Notes: generated by a model not told the origin, from the sequence alone. Numbered from the stretch's first letter, positions 8,790-17,497 are shown. The stretch: DNA of 42,156 nt from Flavobacteriales bacterium UBA1937 (GCA_002337005.1 DDFD01000040.1:1-42156), one strand, 5' to 3'. Translations and numbers: made by a program.

Positions 8790-11069
8790 TTATTCTCTCA
8801 TTTGCGCGTCTAGCACTGCAATAGTAGCGAGATTCACAATTTCATCTACACTGGCTCTCATTTGCAACACGTGAACAGGTTGACTTAGTCCCATCAGAAT
8901 TGGGCCTACTACTTGGGCTACTTTCATCCCTCTGATAATTTTGTAAGAGAGATTAGCACTTTCTAGATTTGGGAAGATAAAAGTATTGGCTGGTGTATCT
9001 CCTAGTTTTGAGAAAGGATAATCACGAAGGTGATCTGCATCCATTGCAAAATCTGGCTGTATTTCTCCATCTACAATCATATTAGGATATTTCTGATGAA
9101 GAATTTCGACCGCTTTGGCTACTTTTTTAGAAATTTCTGCATTAGAAGAGAAGTTTTCGTAAGAAAGCATCGCAATTCTAGGTTCTATCGCAAAAGATTT
9201 GATGGTTACTTCTGCCATTTTTGCAATGTTTGCCATTTCCTCAGCAGTCGGATTTTGATTAATAGAAGTATCTGCAAAGAAATATGGTTTTTTATCAGAC
9301 AAAATCATCATCATAGCCGCTACTCTGTCAACGCCTTTATCTTTTTCTATCAATTCTAGTACAGGTTTTAGTACAGTTCTATAATTTTTAGAATACCCAA
9401 CAATAAGTGCATCTGTATCACCGTGTTTTAACATTAGTGGCCCGAAGTAATCTCTTTGTCTTACCAATCTTTTGGCAATATATTCATTTACCCCTTTTCT
9501 GTTTCTAAGTTCCCAAAGTGTTTTTCTATATTTTCTGCGATTTTCTTCTTGGTCATCATCAGAAGGATCTACAATAGGAACATCTAAATGAAGATCAAAT
9601 TTTTCCATTTGTTCCAAAATATATTTCTTTTCTCCTAATAAAATAGGATGTGCAATTCCTTCTTCATAAAGAATTTGTGCAGCTTTTAGCACATTATATT
9701 CTTCGGCATTTCCTAGCACTACTCTTTTCGGATTAGAACGGGCACGATTTTGCATCATTCTGATGAGTTTTTCATCTCTTCCCATTCTGTCTAATAACTG
9801 AGTTTCGTAGGCTTCAAAATCTGTAATGGGTTTACCTGCAATTCCACTTTCTATAGCTGCTTTTGCCACTGCAATAGAGACTTTGGTCAATAGTCTATTA
9901 TCAAAAGGTTTTGGAATAAAATATTCTCTTCCGAAGCCTAAATTTTTAACATTATATGCCAGTTTCACCATTTCTGGAACGGGTTCTTTGGCTAAATCTG
10001 CGATAGCGCGAACTGCTGCTAATTTCATTTCTTCATTAATTCCCGAAGCTTGTACATCTAATGCACCACGGAAAATGTATGGGAAACCTAGCACATTATT
10101 TACCTGATTAGGAAAATCACTTCTGCCAGTTGCCATAATTACATCTTCTCTCACAGAAACTGCCAGATTATAATCAATTTCGGGAGTAGGATTTGCCAGC
10201 GCAAAAACCAAAGGATTGTCTGCCATAGATTGCAACATTTCTGCCGTCATTACATTTCCTTTAGAAAGACCTACAAAAACATCAGCTCCCTTCAAAGCAT
10301 CTTCTAGCGTTTCGAATTCGGTATGAGCAATGAAATCTATTTTTTCTGGAGTAAGGTTTTCTCTCTTATGATTGATAACGCCCTTAGAATCACACATCAG
10401 TACATTTTCTTTGTTAAGACCAAGCGCGACATATAATTTAGTACAAGCAATAGCTGCTGCTCCTGCACCGTTCACCACCATTTTTACTTCTTCTATTTTC
10501 TTACCTGCTAATTCCAAAGCATTAATAAGAGCTGCCGCCGAAATAATTGCCGTACCATGTTGGTCATCGTGCATTAAAGGTATATCTAGCTCTTCTTTTA
10601 ATCTCTGTTCTATGTAAAAAGCTTCTGGCGCTTTAATATCTTCTAGGTTAATTCCACCAAAAGTAGGAGCAATTCCTTTTACAATTTCTATAAATTTATC
10701 TGGGTCTTTTTCATTGATTTCTATGTCAAAAACATTGATATCTGCAAAGATTTTAAACAATAAACCTTTACCTTCCATTACAGGTTTAGAAGCTTCTGCA
10801 CCTATATCACCCAATCCTAGAACTGCTGTTCCGTTTGAAATTACAGCTACTAAATTACCTTTAGATGTATATTCATAGACTGTTTTTGGATTTTTTTCGA
10901 TTTCTAAACAAGGTTCAGCTACTCCTGGTGAATAAGCCAAAGATAAATCTCTCTGAGATGAATGTGGTTTAGAAGGAATAACCTCTATTTTGCCTTTTGG
11001 TTCTGATTTATGGTAATCAAGGGCAGCTTGTCTAAACTGTTCTTGATCTCTATGCATTTTGTTAGACAT
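8790..11069 (-). CDS. maeB: NADP-dependent malic enzyme with C-terminal phosphotransacetylase domain
   Basis: This enzyme decarboxylates malate to pyruvate with production of NADPH. At 759 residues it has the long MaeB architecture. The N-terminal malic domain includes SLAYSPGVAEPC near 43-54 and PLMHDDQHGTA near 140-150. The NAD(P)-binding part includes VVNGAGAAAIAC near 197-208. From about residue 430 a phosphate acetyl/butyryltransferase-like domain follows, which in this family is mainly regulatory (acetyl-CoA sensing) rather than catalytic. The ATG at 11067-11069 gives the standard start; Met5 is an alternative. It is probably the last gene of a minus-strand unit with the BadF-like kinase 29 bases upstream, and ends at the bidirectional terminator. 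Confidence 0.94.
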   Translation of the reverse strand: MSNKMHRDQEQFRQAALDYHKSEPKGKIEVIPSKPHSSQRDLSLAYSPGVAEPCLEIEKNPKTVYEYTSKGNLVAVISNGTAVLGLGDIGAEASKPVMEGKGLLFKIFADINVFDIEINEKDPDKFIEIVKGIAPTFGGINLEDIKAPEAFYIEQRLKEELDIPLMHDDQHGTAIISAAALINALELAGKKIEEVKMVVNGAGAAAIACTKLYVALGLNKENVLMCDSKGVINHKRENLTPEKIDFIAHTEFETLEDALKGADVFVGLSKGNVMTAEMLQSMADNPLVFALANPTPEIDYNLAVSVREDVIMATGRSDFPNQVNNVLGFPYIFRGALDVQASGINEEMKLAAVRAIADLAKEPVPEMVKLAYNVKNLGFGREYFIPKPFDNRLLTKVSIAVAKAAIESGIAGKPITDFEAYETQLLDRMGRDEKLIRMMQNRARSNPKRVVLGNAEEYNVLKAAQILYEEGIAHPILLGEKKYILEQMEKFDLHLDVPIVDPSDDDQEENRRKYRKTLWELRNRKGVNEYIAKRLVRQRDYFGPLMLKHGDTDALIVGYSKNYRTVLKPVLELIEKDKGVDRVAAMMMILSDKKPYFFADTSINQNPTAEEMANIAKMAEVTIKSFAIEPRIAMLSYENFSSNAEISKKVAKAVEILHQKYPNMIVDGEIQPDFAMDADHLRDYPFSKLGDTPANTFIFPNLESANLSYKIIRGMKVAQVVGPILMGLSQPVHVLQMRASVDEIVNLATIAVLDAQMRE

Positions 11070-11098
11070 AATTTAAAAAAATTATTGTTTGGGAAATA

Positions 11099-11959
11099 TT
11101 ATAATTGGTTGAAAATATATTTTTTGTGAAATTCTACCAGACTTTCTATTGGTTTTTGAACAATATGACCTACGGTTAAATTAAGTTCTGCTGCCGCTGC
11201 TCTTAGTACATCTTCATAATAATAAGCAATAGAACCTATGAAATTAATTTCTGCTTCTCTGGCTTCTTCGTAAGGTAAAACTTGATACTCAAAAAAATTC
11301 TTCATCTCATCAAAAACCATATTTTGAAAATACGGATGTTGTTTTCTTTGAACTACAAATTTATTAAACTCTGCTAAATAAGCATTAGCACGAGGATTGT
11401 GATACATATTTTTAATAGCATCTTCTATGGTCAAATGATATGTTTCTACAAATTCTTGGTGAAGGTCTTGAGGTAGTTTTTTCATAAAAAATCTTCTTAC
11501 TAAATGCTTTCCGAGAGCGCTGCCACTGCCTTCGTCACCAATTAAAAAACCGAGTGATGGCAAATCTCTTCTGATAGATTCTCCATCAAAATAACAAGAA
11601 TTAGACCCCGTTCCTAGAATACAAACTATGGCAGGTTTCCCATTATACGCAGCATAAGCAGCAGCAGTAAGGTCTTCTTTTACAGTTACTTTAGCATACG
11701 GAAAAACTTTTTGCAATTGTGCCTCTACAAGCAAAGCATTTTCTATTGTTCCGCAACCAGAACCATAAAAATAAATGTAATCTAATTGGTTTTTGATAAG
11801 AAATAAATGCGGATTTTTTTCGATTTCCTGAGGAATAAGGTCGGCATTTATAATATTAGGATTAAAACCGATGCTTTCGGTTTTTTGAGAAATTTTTCCT
11901 GAATTTTCCAGAATTACCCAATCACATTTCGTAGAACCACCATCAACAATTGCAATCAT
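11099..11959 (-). CDS. BadF/BadG-type kinase, probable N-acetylglucosamine kinase
   Basis: This 286-residue protein has the ASKHA (hsp70/actin/sugar kinase) fold. The phosphate-1 motif is DGGSTKCDW near residues 6-14, the phosphate-2 region is CILGTGSNSCYFDG near 112-125, and the DEGSGSALGKH motif near 138-150 is typical of BadF-family sugar kinases. Bacteroidetes members of this length and motif set are generally annotated as GlcNAc kinases, which make GlcNAc-6-phosphate from amino sugar recovered from peptidoglycan or chitin. The match is by motif memory; glucosamine as substrate is an alternative. It sits between the 84-residue protein and malic enzyme on the same strand with short gaps. 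Confidence 0.75.
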   Translation of the reverse strand: MIAIVDGGSTKCDWVILENSGKISQKTESIGFNPNIINADLIPQEIEKNPHLFLIKNQLDYIYFYGSGCGTIENALLVEAQLQKVFPYAKVTVKEDLTAAAYAAYNGKPAIVCILGTGSNSCYFDGESIRRDLPSLGFLIGDEGSGSALGKHLVRRFFMKKLPQDLHQEFVETYHLTIEDAIKNMYHNPRANAYLAEFNKFVVQRKQHPYFQNMVFDEMKNFFEYQVLPYEEAREAEINFIGSIAYYYEDVLRAAAAELNLTVGHIVQKPIESLVEFHKKYIFNQL

Positions 11960-12004
11960 ACTATTAAGAATGTTTATCCTGCGAAAATAGGAATTTTCTT
12001 CAAA

Positions 12005-12259
12005 TTACTCTACGGTTTCTTCATCTTTTAGACTAAGCCAGTTGTCTATCTCGTCTTCTAGAAAATTAGTTTGTAACTGAAGTGCCATCATAAAATCATC
12101 TGGTACGGAATCTCTGTCTCCTGTTTCTATATCCCAAATTTCGTCTGAGAGGTTTTCGAACTCGGTATAAATTCTTTTAAAACGAGGACTCTTCTCTTCA
12201 AGATTTCTAATTTTATCTTGTTGAAATTGAAATTTCCTGTAAGATCTTGGAGTTTTCAT
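12005..12259 (-). CDS. Small conserved acidic protein, function unknown
   Basis: This is an 84-residue soluble protein with a basic N-terminus (MKTPRSYRKFQFQQDKIR) and an acidic, helix-rich remainder (FENLSDEIWDIE, then NFLEDEIDNWLSLKDEE). No signal peptide, membrane segment or cysteine motif is present. I do not recognise a named family. The regular codon use, the A-rich leader and its place 45 bases upstream of the kinase gene support a real gene. It may be the first gene of the unit continuing into the kinase and malic enzyme. Confidence 0.6.
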   Translation of the reverse strand: MKTPRSYRKFQFQQDKIRNLEEKSPRFKRIYTEFENLSDEIWDIETGDRDSVPDDFMMALQLQTNFLEDEIDNWLSLKDEETVE

Positions 12260-12458
12260 TATTATTTTTTTTGGTGTTTTTAGAAAATAATTGTGGTATT
12301 TTGTGATGTTTTTTTAGATAAAAAAACACTTCCATATTTCTATGAAAATGAGTTTTTTACTATGCGTCTCTATTAATATTTTATGTTAACTAAATTATAC
12401 AAATTTTTGAAACAAAAAAATTTTTTATTAGTTTTTATCAAACTTTAACATTTAAGTT

Positions 12459-12466
12459 TAAATTTG
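12459..12466 (+). promoter_or_regulatory. -7 promoter element before gtrA-like gene
   Basis: TAAATTTG matches TAnnTTTG 15 bases before the ATG at 12482. It overlaps an in-frame TTG at 12464, which argues that TTG is not the start. A clear -33 TTG is lacking. Confidence 0.4.
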
Positions 12467-12481
12467 TGGGTTAGAAATTTT

Positions 12482-12940
12482 ATGAAACAACTTTTATTAC
12501 AACAAAAACAAGTTCTGTTTTTCATTATAGCAGGTGGTCTGAGCGCAATTGTAGAAATTGGCAGCTTTAAGTTATTTAGTGTGTATATTCCTAATCTGTT
12601 TACCTCAGAGAGAGATTTTCACGGAATACATTTTCCTTTAAGTAATATATTTTCAACTTTCTGTGGTATTATTTTTAATTATTTTTTGAGTATCTGGTTT
12701 GTTTTTGAAAGAGGCAAGCATTCTAAGAAAAAAGAGTTCGCCTACTTTATGTTCATTTCTTTTTTATCTACCCTATTAAGTTTACTATTTTTCCAGATTT
12801 TCTTTCGATACATTTTTAAAGACAATTTAGATTTATCAATATATACCATAAGCCCAGAAATGATTAGTAAAATATCTGCTATTATATTGGTTTCTATTCT
12901 CAATTATTCTGTAAAGAAAAATGTAATTTTTAACGGATAA
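12482..12940 (+). CDS. GtrA-family membrane protein
   Basis: This 153-residue protein has four predicted membrane helices (about residues 11-30, 55-78, 88-112, 128-146). GtrA-like features are the N-terminal IIAGGLSAIVEIGSF and the central FNYFLSIWFVFE. GtrA-family proteins are thought to help flip or anchor undecaprenyl-linked sugars during modification of surface polysaccharide. No glycosyltransferase partner lies beside it; the next gene, four bases downstream, is the acyltransferase PlsC. I used the ATG at 12482 rather than the TTG at 12464, because the latter lies inside the promoter element. Confidence 0.8.
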   Translation: MKQLLLQQKQVLFFIIAGGLSAIVEIGSFKLFSVYIPNLFTSERDFHGIHFPLSNIFSTFCGIIFNYFLSIWFVFERGKHSKKKEFAYFMFISFLSTLLSLLFFQIFFRYIFKDNLDLSIYTISPEMISKISAIILVSILNYSVKKNVIFNG

Positions 12941-12944
12941 AAAA

Positions 12945-13667
12945 ATGACGAAGCTACTTAATTATTTATGGCGCGGATGGATGATTATCATAGCTGGTAT
13001 TCTGCTCATTATATTTTTTGTTCCTGTATATATTTTATCATTTAGAAAAGAGCATTATAAATATGCCTATTTTTTTGTGAGATTATGGTGCAAGGGGATT
13101 TTTTACGGAATGGGATTCAGGTATGAATTAATAAAGCTTACCGATAAAAAAATAGAAAAAGACCAACAATATGTAATTATTGCCAATCATACTTCTATTA
13201 TGGACATTATGCTTCCTGTAATTTTGTTTCCAAAACATCCTATTTGTTTTGTAGGAAAGAAAGAATTGGTAAAGATTCCTATTTTTGGTACAATCTATAA
13301 AAGAATATGTGTAATGGTAGATAGAAGTTCTGCCAGAAGCCGAGCCGAAGTATATAAAAGATGTGCCGAAAGAATGGCAGAAGGAGACAGTATTGTAATA
13401 TTTCCGGAAGGAGGCGTGCCAGATGATACATCTGTACTATTAGACCCATTTAAAGATGGTGCTTTTATTCTGTCCAGAGAACACCAATCTCCTATTGCGG
13501 TATTTACATTTGTAGGTTTAAAAGAAATGTTCCCTTTTAATAACGGACAAGGATATCCTGGAAAAATCAAAATTTATATGAATGATATTATAGAACCTAC
13601 AAAAAATATGCAAGAATTAAAAGAAGTTTCATATAATCTTATTAAATTTACCCTGAAAAATAATTAA
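12945..13667 (+). CDS. plsC: 1-acyl-sn-glycerol-3-phosphate acyltransferase
   Basis: This enzyme acylates lysophosphatidic acid to phosphatidic acid at the inner membrane. It is a 240-residue protein with an N-terminal membrane helix (about 10-32). The acyltransferase HX4D block is in NHTSIMDIMLP near residues 81-91, the substrate-binding FPEGGVPDD near 149-157, and a conserved VDRSS near 125. Length is normal for bacterial PlsC. Its start lies four bases after the GtrA-like gene, so the two share a transcript. A further role on lyso-ornithine or glycine lipids is possible in Bacteroidetes but not shown. Confidence 0.9.
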   Translation: MTKLLNYLWRGWMIIIAGILLIIFFVPVYILSFRKEHYKYAYFFVRLWCKGIFYGMGFRYELIKLTDKKIEKDQQYVIIANHTSIMDIMLPVILFPKHPICFVGKKELVKIPIFGTIYKRICVMVDRSSARSRAEVYKRCAERMAEGDSIVIFPEGGVPDDTSVLLDPFKDGAFILSREHQSPIAVFTFVGLKEMFPFNNGQGYPGKIKIYMNDIIEPTKNMQELKEVSYNLIKFTLKNN

Positions 13668-13675
13668 AAATATTA

Positions 13676-13705
13676 TTGTACCATTTTGAGAAAATAATAT
13701 ATTTG
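13676..13705 (+). promoter_or_regulatory. Promoter of the sugar transporter-glucokinase-DUF3810 operon
   Basis: TTG (13676-13678), 19 bases, then TATATTTG (13698-13705) is a full match to the Bacteroidetes -33 / -7 consensus. It lies 38 bases before the ATG at 13744, in the gap after plsC. Confidence 0.7.
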
Positions 13706-13743
13706 CTTAATCAAATAATAAAACAAATTTAAAACAAATAAAT

Positions 13744-15018
13744 ATGAGCACTACACAGAAAACGCAAAGTTATGCTTTGCCTATTGCAATGATGTTTGCA
13801 CTCTTTTTTATGATTGCCTTCGTCACTGGTTTACCAAGTCCTATGGGCGTAATTGTGGCCAACCAATTTGGGGCTTCTAATTTTGAATCTCAACTCGGAT
13901 TTTTAGGAAATTTTATTGCCTATGCATTTATGGGGATTCCTGCGGGAATTATGCTTAAAAAGCTTGGTTACAAAGTAACTGCACTTATTGCTATTGCAGT
14001 AGGTTTTGTAGGTGTAGGCGTACAATTCTTATCTGGGCAAGTAGGTGTGTTTGCAGTCTATCTAATAGGTGCATTTATCTCTGGTTTTTCTATGTGTATG
14101 CTAAATACAGTAGTAAACCCAATGCTAAACACTTTAGGTGGTGGAGGAAACTCTGGAAACAAATTACTACAATTTGGTGGTTCTTTAAATTCTATCGGGG
14201 CTACTATTACGCCTATGCTAGTTGGTTATTTAATGGGAGCTGAAGCTGGTAGAACAATTGAAAAAGCAAATCCTGCTTTATTCTTAGCAATGGGAATTTT
14301 TGCTGTAGCATTTGTAGTACTATCTTTTGTAAAAATCCCTGAACCACACAAAGAAACTGCAGAAGAGCGTAGTGTAAAACACGCTCACAGTCCATTATCT
14401 TTCCGTCATTTTATATTCGGAGCTATTGCAATTTTCATCTATGTAGGTACAGAAATTGGTATCCCAAGTACTGCAAACCTTTTCATGACAGCTAAAACAA
14501 CCGCAGAAAATCCAGGATTAGGAATAGACGCTACCGTTGCAGGAAGTATTGTTGGAGTTTATTGGCTATTGATGCTAGTAGGTCGTTTAGTTGGAGGAAT
14601 TTTAGGTTCTACTATTTCAAGTAAAAAAATGTTAATTTCTGTCTCTGTATTAGGTTTATTTTTAATACTTTTAGCTATCTTTACTCCTGTTACTACTACA
14701 GTAACATTGCCATTTAATGGTGCACAAGTACCGCTAAGTATCATATTTTTAGTACTTTGTGGTTTATGTACATCTATTATGTGGGGTGGTATTTTCAACC
14801 TTGCAGTAGAAGGCTTAGGAAAATATACAGCAGCTGCATCTGGTATCTTTATGGTAATGGTTTGTGGTGGCGGAATTGTTCCTTTAATCCAAGGTTGGGT
14901 ATCAGATAATTTCGGTTATATGAATAGTTATTGGGTAATGTTTGCATGTCTTGCTTATATGCTCTGGTATGCATTAATAGGTTGTAAAAACGTAAATACA
15001 GATATAAAAGTAGATTAA
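13744..15018 (+). CDS. MFS sugar transporter (FucP/glucose-galactose type)
   Basis: This is a 424-residue inner-membrane protein with about twelve membrane helices. Features of the FHS/FucP branch of sugar:H+ symporters are MIAFVTGLPSPMGV in helix 1, FIAYAFMGIPAGIMLKKLGYK at the helix 2/3 loop, and NTVVNPMLNTLGG near residues 120-132, which resembles the conserved NPxxxxLG region. It probably imports glucose or a related hexose. The glucokinase that starts two bases after its stop would trap the sugar as the 6-phosphate. It has its own consensus promoter. Galactose, fucose or GlcNAc as substrate cannot be excluded. Confidence 0.85.
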   Translation: MSTTQKTQSYALPIAMMFALFFMIAFVTGLPSPMGVIVANQFGASNFESQLGFLGNFIAYAFMGIPAGIMLKKLGYKVTALIAIAVGFVGVGVQFLSGQVGVFAVYLIGAFISGFSMCMLNTVVNPMLNTLGGGGNSGNKLLQFGGSLNSIGATITPMLVGYLMGAEAGRTIEKANPALFLAMGIFAVAFVVLSFVKIPEPHKETAEERSVKHAHSPLSFRHFIFGAIAIFIYVGTEIGIPSTANLFMTAKTTAENPGLGIDATVAGSIVGVYWLLMLVGRLVGGILGSTISSKKMLISVSVLGLFLILLAIFTPVTTTVTLPFNGAQVPLSIIFLVLCGLCTSIMWGGIFNLAVEGLGKYTAAASGIFMVMVCGGGIVPLIQGWVSDNFGYMNSYWVMFACLAYMLWYALIGCKNVNTDIKVD

Positions 15019-15020
15019 AA

Positions 15021-15974
15021 ATGGCTGAAAAATATGCAATTGGTATCGATGTAGGCGGTACTAACACTAAATTTGGTGTTGTCAACAAAAATGGAGAAAT
15101 TCTAATTCAAGATAGAATTAAAACCAACGAAAAAGAAAATGTAGAAGGTTTTATAGAAGTTTTAGCAGAAAAACTTCAACCAATGATTGATCAATATGGA
15201 GGTCCTAAAGCATTTGTAGGAATAGGAATGGGCGCTCCGAACGCTAACTACTATCAAGGAACTATAGAGTACGCAGCCAATCTAAAATGGAAAGGAATTA
15301 TTCCTATGGCTGATATTATGGAAGAAAAGTTTAACATTCAAACTAAACTTACCAATGATGCCAATGCTGCTGCTGTAGGAGAAATGCAATATGGAATTGC
15401 TAAAGGAATGAAAAACTTTATCACCATCACTTTAGGAACTGGTGTTGGTAGTGGTGTAATTATAGACGGAAAAATTGTACTTGGATATAATGGTTTTGCA
15501 GGAGAACTTGGTCACGTAATTGTAAGAAACGGAGGACGTTTACACCAAGGAACAGGTCTTTGTGGTTCATTAGAATCTTATGCTTCGGCTACCGGAGTAA
15601 GAGACACTGCTATAGAATTTCTTCAGGCTAATCCAGATATTAATAGTCTTCTATCTAGCTATACTATAGATGAACTTACAAGTGAAACGGTTTTCAAATG
15701 CGCTGAACAAGGTGATGTTCTAGCCAATGAAGTTTTTGAATTTACAGGTCAAATTTTAGGAGAAGCTCTTGCAACATTTGTACACTTCTCTGCACCAGAG
15801 GCTATCGTTTTATTTGGAGGCTTAACAAAAGCAGGAGATTTAATCATGAAACCTACAAGACAAGCGATGGAAGATAACCTGTTACAGGTATTTAAAAATC
15901 AGGTTAAAATACTATTTAGCACACTGAACGAGGCAGACGCTGCAATACTAGGTGCAAGCGCATTAGTATGGTAA
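15021..15974 (+). CDS. ROK-family glucokinase lacking the usual zinc-cysteine motif
   Basis: This ATP-dependent sugar kinase has 317 residues. The phosphate-binding motif is DVGGTNTKFG (10-19), the catalytic aspartate is Asp113 in TNDANAAA, the second glycine-rich loop is LGTGVGSGV near 138-146, and GELGH (161-165) holds the conserved histidine. The canonical ROK zinc motif CxCGxxGCxE should follow. Here the segment reads HQGTGLCGSLE (175-185), with one cysteine remaining and a one-residue shift. The fold otherwise looks intact. Together with the transporter just upstream, glucose phosphorylation to glucose-6-phosphate is the likely job. ROK members acting on GlcNAc or mannose are the main alternatives. 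The next gene overlaps its end by seven bases. Confidence 0.85.
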   Translation: MAEKYAIGIDVGGTNTKFGVVNKNGEILIQDRIKTNEKENVEGFIEVLAEKLQPMIDQYGGPKAFVGIGMGAPNANYYQGTIEYAANLKWKGIIPMADIMEEKFNIQTKLTNDANAAAVGEMQYGIAKGMKNFITITLGTGVGSGVIIDGKIVLGYNGFAGELGHVIVRNGGRLHQGTGLCGSLESYASATGVRDTAIEFLQANPDINSLLSSYTIDELTSETVFKCAEQGDVLANEVFEFTGQILGEALATFVHFSAPEAIVLFGGLTKAGDLIMKPTRQAMEDNLLQVFKNQVKILFSTLNEADAAILGASALVW

Positions 15975-17020
15975 ATCACAGAATTTTAAAACATAAAACT
16001 AGATATTGGGCAGGCATTTTGTTTGCCCAAATTCTTTTATTCTATCTTCTCTCAAAAACAAATTTTGGGGTAGAACTTGCCAATCACATTTTTGAAATAA
16101 AGAAAAATTACCATCAAAGCTTATTCTCAAAATTTCCTTTTTCTGTAGGAGATGCTATTTACATTTTATTGATTGCATATCTAGCGTTTTGTCTTTTTAG
16201 AATGATAAAAAAGGATTCTAGAAAAAAATACTTAATTAAAATATTAATTATTGTAAATATTTTCTATTTTTTCTATCAAATATTTTGGGGATTGCTCTAT
16301 TTTCAAAAACCACTTATCGAAAAATTACCATCTAAAAGCATAACAAAAGAATCTGTAAAAAAAACAGTGTTAAAATATGTCGATGAATGCAATAATACTA
16401 GAAAAAAGGTTGCTGAAAATAAAAATGGAGTCTTTGTTCTAAATAATATTTACAATACGAAGAACGAGGTCTTAGACGGTCAAAAAAAAATACCTAAATT
16501 ATTTCTAAATAAGAAATATACCTTAATAGACAACTTCAAACCTACTCTATTTGGCAAATACTTTAATTATACTGGGATTTTAGGGTACTACAATCCATTT
16601 ACTTCTGAAGCACAATTTAATCGCAATTTACCCTCTACTTATATTCCGTTCACTCTAGCCCATGAAAGTGCACATCAATTAGGTATTGCAAGAGAACAGG
16701 AAGCAAATTTTATAGCTTATCTCATCTGTAAAAAGTCTAAAAACCCCGAGCTTCAATACAGCGCTAATTTATATATTCTAAAATCATTACTTAATTCATT
16801 ATTAGAAAAAGACCCAGAGTTTGTAAGACAAACTAAATTATTGCTTTCTGATGGGGTAAAAAGAGATTTAGAGTATAATAAAGTGTTTTATGAGATGCAT
16901 CAAACTTGGGTAAACAATCTCTTTTATTACGCTAATGATTTGTTTCTAAAATCGAATCAACAAGATGGCAGTATTACTTATAGTTACTTTGTAGAACTAC
17001 TATTAAGATACGAAAACTAG
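15968..17020 (+). CDS. DUF3810 membrane protein with HExxH metalloprotease motif
   Basis: This 350-residue protein has three predicted N-terminal membrane helices (about 14-32, 60-80, 88-112) and a large C-terminal domain. The C-terminal domain contains HESAH (232-236), a zinc-protease HExxH motif. Glu245 in AREQEANFIAY nine residues later is a plausible third zinc ligand. Family knowledge is that DUF3810 proteins are uncharacterised and common in Bacteroidetes and Firmicutes. A membrane-anchored metallopeptidase is my inference. The start overlaps the glucokinase stop by seven bases, so translation is coupled. The link with sugar uptake is unexplained and may only be shared transcription. 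Confidence 0.8.
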   Translation: MVNHRILKHKTRYWAGILFAQILLFYLLSKTNFGVELANHIFEIKKNYHQSLFSKFPFSVGDAIYILLIAYLAFCLFRMIKKDSRKKYLIKILIIVNIFYFFYQIFWGLLYFQKPLIEKLPSKSITKESVKKTVLKYVDECNNTRKKVAENKNGVFVLNNIYNTKNEVLDGQKKIPKLFLNKKYTLIDNFKPTLFGKYFNYTGILGYYNPFTSEAQFNRNLPSTYIPFTLAHESAHQLGIAREQEANFIAYLICKKSKNPELQYSANLYILKSLLNSLLEKDPEFVRQTKLLLSDGVKRDLEYNKVFYEMHQTWVNNLFYYANDLFLKSNQQDGSITYSYFVELLLRYEN

Positions 17021-17074
17021 GCATTTGTATAAAATAAAAGAATCACATCTTACGATGTAATTCTAAAAACACAA

Positions 17075-17149
17075 ATGATGAAAAAAAATTTATTGCCTTA
17101 TGAGCAGGTGCTCATTGAAAGCGGTGTAAAAGTACTGCATAATTATTAA
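17075..17149 (+). CDS. Possible 24-residue small protein or gene remnant
   Basis: A short frame starts with two ATG codons after an A-rich leader (ctaaaaacacaa) and ends in TAA, reading MMKKNLLPYEQVLIESGVKV and then LHNY. The composition is protein-like, amphipathic and unlike the surrounding AT-rich filler. It follows an imperfect hairpin (17039-17064, gaatcacatc / gatgtaattc). It could be a genuine small protein, the 5' remnant of a broken gene, or chance. I do not recognise it. Confidence 0.3.
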   Translation: MMKKNLLPYEQVLIESGVKVLHNY

Positions 17150-17279
17150 TTAACAAAATATTTTCGAACATTTTTTATCATTTTTTTACCCATTTTTGTC
17201 ATATAATTACTTATTTTATTAATAATTAATCTTTTATCTTAAGAAAATATATTAAATAGATATATAAAATCTATAAATA
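17150..17279. other. AT-rich gap before the element
   Basis: I see no gene or clear signal here beyond poly-A/T tracts. Together with 17021-17074 it fills the space between the DUF3810 gene and the hairpin that flanks the attachment site. Confidence 0.4.
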
Positions 17280-17312
17280 AAAAAAGGATAACAAATTTTG
17301 TTATCCTTTTTT
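17280..17312 (-). terminator. Hairpin terminator flanking the left attachment site
   Basis: Sixteen-bp arms (17280-17295, AAAAAAGGATAACAAA; 17297-17312) are perfectly complementary with A/T runs on both sides. It sits immediately outside the left attachment core. Before integration it would have been the terminator just downstream of the minus-strand tRNA-Met gene. It can also end plus-strand transcripts from the DUF3810 operon. Confidence 0.8.
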
Positions 17313-17313
17313 A

Positions 17314-17326
17314 GTAGCGAAGACGG
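17314..17326. repeat. Left attachment core, distal copy of the tRNA-Met 3' end
   Basis: GTAGCGAAGACGG is identical to 29254-29266. The bases on its right differ from tRNA-Met, as expected for the crossover-distal copy of an integrated element. The recombinase gene begins 171 bases further on. Confidence 0.85.
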
Positions 17327-17350
17327 AACTACTTTAGTGTTCATCTAAAC

Positions 17351-17427
17351 AAATCTAAATTAATAAAAATACACTATATAATTTTAATTTTCAGCTCATT
17401 ACAAATAAATAAAATTAATTTAGATTT
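17351..17427. repeat. 14-bp inverted repeat at the left end of the element
   Basis: AAATCTAAATTAAT (17351-17364) and ATTAATTTAGATTT (17414-17427) are perfect inverse complements, 49 bases apart, between the attachment core and the recombinase gene. They could be binding sites for the recombinase, an excision factor or a regulator of the recombinase gene. The AT-rich content lowers confidence. Confidence 0.5.
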
Positions 17428-17450
17428 ATATTCTTTTGCTTAAATTAATA

Positions 17451-17472
17451 TTTACCATACATTTGCTATACA
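17451..17472 (+). repeat. Tandem 11-bp repeats, left arm-type recombinase sites
   Basis: TTTACCATACA (17451-17461) is followed directly by TTTGCTATACA (17462-17472). The same unit occurs twice in tandem and in the same orientation near the right end (29184-29205). Such paired repeats at both ends are typical of arm sites bound by the N-terminal domain of lambda-like integrases. They lie 25 bases before the recombinase ATG, so binding could also repress that gene. Confidence 0.65.
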
Positions 17473-17497
17473 TAAACAAATAATTACAACCCTTAAA

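Noticed and set aside
12464..12481. TTG start for the GtrA-like protein
   Set aside because: The TTG overlaps the TAAATTTG promoter box; the ATG at 12482 gives the usual start.
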